Shown here in pieces: positions 60,706 through 64,000 of a DNA stretch of 64,000 nucleotides. This DNA is from Actinomycetota bacterium. GTDB lineage: Bacteria > Actinomycetota > Nitriliruptoria > Nitriliruptorales > Nitriliruptoraceae. Made by a program: the position numbers and the translations under genes. Each line of letters opens with the position of its first letter. The first letter of the stretch is position 1. The notes under the pieces were generated by a model. It was not told the DNA's origin. It made no database searches and worked only from the letters and a program-made list of their open reading frames with translations. The stretch is taken from the NCBI GenBank assembly GCA_019347575.1, contig JAHWKY010000007.1, forward strand, positions 62,001 to 126,000, written 5' to 3'.

Positions 60706-61131
60706 CCGGTCGCTGTGGTTCGAGGCCGCCGAACATCGTCCGCGCTCTGGACCTGGGCGCGCACCCCGTCCCACTCACCGGACATCCTTCGATTGGGTGG
60801 TGGCCATCCTCCACACCTGGCCCCTTCAGTCTCCGCCCAGTCTGACCATCGCGTTGTGGAGGAGTAGTCCCCCGGATTGGGGGAGGTGTCCCCCCAAGCG
60901 ACGGGACCGTGTGCGGCAGGCGTCGTGCGTGTGGCGGTTGCGCGGGCGGAGTCCGCGCGGTTGATAGGAGATTCCGGGCAGCCTATTGACGGCGTAGCCC
61001 GGCTGGAGGAGGGTATGGGCCTCGTGCGTTTTCGGTACGGGCTCCCCTCGCCCGGTACTGGTCGCGCGGTTGAGACGGGGGCCCGAGACTGCTCGGGGTC
61101 GTGTTGGCTGCGCCAGCTTTGGAGCGTGGCC
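60706..61131. promoter_or_regulatory. leader of the large secreted protein
   Basis: 426 bp without a confident gene. It has a small inverted repeat TCCCCC (60868-60873) / GGGGGA (60879-60884) and a second start ATG 61015 behind GGAGGAGGG, in frame with the next gene, which would add 39 residues before the signal peptide. Promoter expected here. Confidence 0.4.
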
Positions 61132-64000
61132 ATGGTGGGGTCGAGGGGTCTTCGGTTCGGTCGTCTCGTCGCGTTGACGGTGGCGTTAGCGTTGCTGGTG
61201 CCGCTGGTGCCCGCGGTGGCGGTGGAGGCGCCGTCGGATCCCGACGGGCCTGTGGACGTCGAGGTGTCGGAGCCGGTGGAGTCGCTGACCGGCGAGGAGC
61301 CGGTCGATGACGTCCCCTCAGGTCGTGAGACTCCAACTGCGCCGCTCGAGACGCCCGACGCGCCGACGTCGGAGACGTCGGAGCCTGACGACACGTCGGG
61401 GACGACGGTTCCGGAGGTCCCGCTGGCGGTGGAGGTTCCCGCCGACGATCTGCGCGAGGGCGAGGTCGCCGAGTTGCGCACGCGGACCTCGCACACCGTC
61501 CGTCGTGACGATGGCCAGCTCGACACGCAGGTCGTGGATGGGCCGGTGCACTTCCGCGACCAGCAGGGGGCGTGGCGCCGCATCCGCTCCGAGTTGGTGC
61601 CCGAGGCGGTCGCGCCCGGGGCGGGCTGGCGCAACGCCGCGAACGATTTCGCGGTGCGGTTCAACCCGCAGATGACGCAGCGGTTCGCGCAGCTGACGGA
61701 CCGGGCTGGGGCGCGCTGGTGGTGGACGCTGCAGGGTGCGACGGACGTGACCGGGACGGTGGAGGGCGCGACGATCACCTACCCGGGCGTGTTCCCGCAG
61801 GTGGACGCGGCCTACACGTCGTTGGCGACCGGGGTGAAGGAGACGTTGACGCTGCACGGCCCGCAGGCTCCCTCGACGTTCACGACCCGCATCGACACCG
61901 CCGGGGAGGATTGGCGCGCCGCCGAGCTGGAGGGCGGGTCGTGGGCGTTCTACCGCGCGCCCGCTACGGACGCGGTGTTCACGCTGTCCCCGCCGCTGGT
62001 GTTCGAGCAGCAGGCTGGTGTCGCGGGAGAAGACCCCCACGCGACGCTCGATGTCGAACCGGTCGAGGGCGGCTACGACCTGACCGTGACGGTCGATCCG
62101 GCGTGGCTGGCGGCGCCGGGACGGAACTGGCCGGTGGTGGTGGACCCGGTCGTCGACGTGGGCGATCCGACCAAGGACGCCTACTTCATCGCGTCGTGCT
62201 CGACCTGCACGGCGCGGGTGGGGTTCGAGCTGCCGGTGGGGACGACCGACGAGACCGTGTACCGCTCGGCGGTGGCGTTCGACCTGTCGGGCATCGCGAC
62301 CGGGTCGGACATCACCAGCGCCTCGCTGCAGCTGTACTACGACGGCGGGTGCCTGCCCCTAACCGACATCACTCTCTCAGACCCGTCGAGCACGAGCCAG
62401 ACCTCCTCGAGCGGGGCGACCGCCACGTGCGGGCTGGAGGACCATGTCCTGACCGTGCACGAGCTGTCACAGTCCTGGTCGGAGACCTCGACGTCGGCCG
62501 CCGTGTCGTCGTTCGGGTTCTCGCAGGCGTCGGCGACGGTACCGGCGGTTGGCACCAGGGGGTGGGTCTCGTGGGGCGTGACGAGCTCGGTGGAGGACTG
62601 GTATCTGGGGCTGGACCTGTCCAACGATGGCATGCTGATCAAGCGCAGCAGCGAGGGACCACGCAAGGGCGGCCCGAAGTTCGTGTCGCGGAACACCGCC
62701 GACGCGTCGAAACGGCCCCAGCTGCTGGTCACCTGGGTCGAGTCGGTCACTCTGGACGAGCCGGCCACGTTACGCTCCAACGGCGCCGAGCTGACCTGGT
62801 CGAAGTTCCTGGGCACGCAGGGCGACGGGTTCGCCTCCTACGAGGTCCACCGCAGCTGCCGGTTATGCTCCGGCAGTTTCTTCCCCTCGTCGTCGACACA
62901 GCTTGCGGTCATCGAGGACGCCGACACCACCTCGTTCACCGACACCACGGCCGGTCCGGGCCAGTTCCCCTACCAGGTCAAGGTGATCAAGGCCTCCGGT
63001 GCACACGCGACATCCAACCCACGCACCGTGACGTTGCCGGCCATCGGGCAGGTGCAACAGACGTTGCGGCCCGATCCGGTAGCGGGGACCGCCACGCAGA
63101 TCACCGGCTACGACAGCGCACCGGTGTGCGTGAACCACGGCGCGTCGAGCCGGATGCTGGTGGGTGCGCGGGCGGACGCCACGACCCGCGCGCTGCTGCA
63201 ATTCGACCTGTCCCACATCGCGTCGGACGCCCAGATCACCTCGGCCCAGCTGGGCCTGGAGCATGACCCGGTGTCGACCGGGCAGACCATCTCGGTTCAT
63301 CCGGCCACGGCAGCCTGGGTCGAGGGCAGCGGAGATGGGACCTGTAGCGGTGACGGAGCGACGTGGCATGACCGTCGCGAAGGCGCGGTGACGTGGGAGA
63401 CCGACGGCGGCGACCTCGACTCGACCGCCGCTTCGAGCCTGTCCAACGCAGCGGGGGATGTGGCGACCGACACGTTCAACCTCGCCGGGCTGGTGGAACA
63501 GTGGGTGGCGGGCACCCGACCCAACCACGGACTGGTGCTGTCCTCGTCACTGGGGTTGCCGGGCACCGATACGGCGATCAGCTACCTCACCGACGACGAG
63601 ACCGCTTCGTGGGGCAAGCGCCCCACGCTGCAGCTGACCTACATCGATGGGTCGGCACCCATCGCCCCCCGGCTGACTCTGACGGGTGTTGACGAGGGTG
63701 GGACGGTGCGCGGTCAGGTCACCCTGCACGCCGACGCCACCGACGACCGCCGCGTCAAGCTCGTGCACTTCTACCTCAACGACAGCTACATCGGATCCGA
63801 CACGAGCACACCGTTCGACCTGGCGTGGAACTCCACGACGTTCCCCAACACCACCGAGACCCACGGAGAGGCTGGCGCGCACGAGGAGTTCAAGGCGGTG
63901 GCGGTCGATGATGCCGGCAACGCGACCACGGCTCGCGGAGCCAAGGTACGCGTCGCCAACTCCACCCCGCCGACGGCGTCGATCACGGCGCCGCTGCAGG
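61132..64000 (+). CDS. large secreted DNRLRE/FN3/Ig-type protein, RHS-like N-terminus, partial
   Basis: 956 residues in an uninterrupted frame running off the window. Signal peptide at about 1-33 (FGRLVALTVALALLVPLVPA), an acidic Thr/Pro/Glu linker to about 95, then an N-terminal region typical of RHS-repeat proteins (GPVHFRDQQGAWRRIRSELV, VRFNPQ, ITYPGVFPQVDAAYTS). Then a DNRLRE-like domain (about 340-535, YRSAVAFDLSGI), an FN3-like domain (about 540-640), a second DNRLRE-like domain (about 645-840, RALLQFDLSHIASDAQITSA) and an Ig-like domain (about 840-950). ATG 61132 (GGAG 7 bp upstream) leads straight into the signal peptide; 61015 is an alternative. Probably a giant surface or polymorphic-toxin protein. 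Confidence 0.8.
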   Translation, partial: MVGSRGLRFGRLVALTVALALLVPLVPAVAVEAPSDPDGPVDVEVSEPVESLTGEEPVDDVPSGRETPTAPLETPDAPTSETSEPDDTSGTTVPEVPLAVEVPADDLREGEVAELRTRTSHTVRRDDGQLDTQVVDGPVHFRDQQGAWRRIRSELVPEAVAPGAGWRNAANDFAVRFNPQMTQRFAQLTDRAGARWWWTLQGATDVTGTVEGATITYPGVFPQVDAAYTSLATGVKETLTLHGPQAPSTFTTRIDTAGEDWRAAELEGGSWAFYRAPATDAVFTLSPPLVFEQQAGVAGEDPHATLDVEPVEGGYDLTVTVDPAWLAAPGRNWPVVVDPVVDVGDPTKDAYFIASCSTCTARVGFELPVGTTDETVYRSAVAFDLSGIATGSDITSASLQLYYDGGCLPLTDITLSDPSSTSQTSSSGATATCGLEDHVLTVHELSQSWSETSTSAAVSSFGFSQASATVPAVGTRGWVSWGVTSSVEDWYLGLDLSNDGMLIKRSSEGPRKGGPKFVSRNTADASKRPQLLVTWVESVTLDEPATLRSNGAELTWSKFLGTQGDGFASYEVHRSCRLCSGSFFPSSSTQLAVIEDADTTSFTDTTAGPGQFPYQVKVIKASGAHATSNPRTVTLPAIGQVQQTLRPDPVAGTATQITGYDSAPVCVNHGASSRMLVGARADATTRALLQFDLSHIASDAQITSAQLGLEHDPVSTGQTISVHPATAAWVEGSGDGTCSGDGATWHDRREGAVTWETDGGDLDSTAASSLSNAAGDVATDTFNLAGLVEQWVAGTRPNHGLVLSSSLGLPGTDTAISYLTDDETASWGKRPTLQLTYIDGSAPIAPRLTLTGVDEGGTVRGQVTLHADATDDRRVKLVHFYLNDSYIGSDTSTPFDLAWNSTTFPNTTETHGEAGAHEEFKAVAVDDAGNATTARGAKVRVANSTPPTASITAPLQ

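Noticed and set aside
61572-63266. Plus-strand ORF of 564 codons in another frame of the large secreted protein
   Set aside because: The overlapping frame from 61132 has the signal peptide and clear DNRLRE/FN3-like sequence and stays open to the window end; the other frame is Arg/Gly-rich noise.
1-64000. CRISPR arrays, insertion sequences and rRNA genes
   Set aside because: No regularly spaced repeats, transposase-like proteins or rRNA sequences were seen.

Overview
High-GC DNA (by eye about two thirds G+C). The gene families point to an actinobacterium: a Rv3235-like protein, SCO6880-type conjugation proteins, an actinobacterial Tad pilus cluster with a LysM/BTAD protein, and frequent GTG and TTG starts. 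I cannot fix genus or class; a deep-branching lineage such as Nitriliruptoria is only a guess.

Layout. (1) 1-2.7 kb, host backbone: an FtsH-like AAA protease and a Thr/Pro-rich wall-anchored protein. (2) 2.7-about 44.6 kb, an integrated island, probably an integrative and conjugative element (ICE) or a relic of one. It starts at tRNA-Arg(TCT), followed at once by a tyrosine integrase and an excisionase-like gene. Its transfer module is split: a mobilisation block at 12.3-18.7 kb (sigma-like regulator, small genes, MobF relaxase-helicase) and a type IV secretion block at 28.5-36.7 kb (VirD4, VirB4, SCO6880, VirB6, VirB8-like and VirB2-like proteins, plus a transglycosylase). (3) Around these sit defence-type modules: HEPN and DUF4145 genes with a type I restriction system (4.5-12 kb); a TIR gene with toxin-like and immunity-like genes (18.6-20.4 kb); a Shedu remnant and a large SF1 helicase (20.5-23.6 kb); a trypsin-like protease with a double-HEPN protein and tiny upstream ORFs (24.1-27.5 kb); an intact Shedu nuclease (37.4-38.7 kb); and a four-gene nucleotide/ADP-ribose cassette (39.3-44.4 kb). 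I did not find the right attachment site.

The best candidate for an undescribed system is the 39.3-44.4 kb cassette. All four genes lie on the minus strand, in transcription order: adenylosuccinate lyase (PurB-like); an IrrE/ImmA metallopeptidase fused to a macro domain; a P-loop kinase-like domain fused to an adenylosuccinate synthetase whose catalytic Asp position is Ser, as reported for the phage 2-aminoadenine enzyme PurZ; and a DUF7002-like, possibly ADP-ribosyltransferase-like, protein. This suggests an unusual purine nucleotide pathway coupled to ADP-ribose chemistry and a protease switch. The second candidate is the HEPN/protease cassette.

(4) 45-56.3 kb, host-type DNA: a plus-strand Tad (Flp) pilus operon with a lipoprotein, a secreted protein, SAF/CpaB, CpaE, TadA/CpaF, TadB, TadC, Flp pilin, two TadE-like proteins, a TadG-like protein and a LysM/BTAD membrane protein. 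(5) 56.3-64 kb: an XRE repressor with a likely operator, three related pseudo-receiver proteins (two with LuxR-type HTH), an AbiGi-like gene, a DUF3892 protein, and the N-terminal 956 residues of a large secreted DNRLRE/RHS-type protein that runs off the window.
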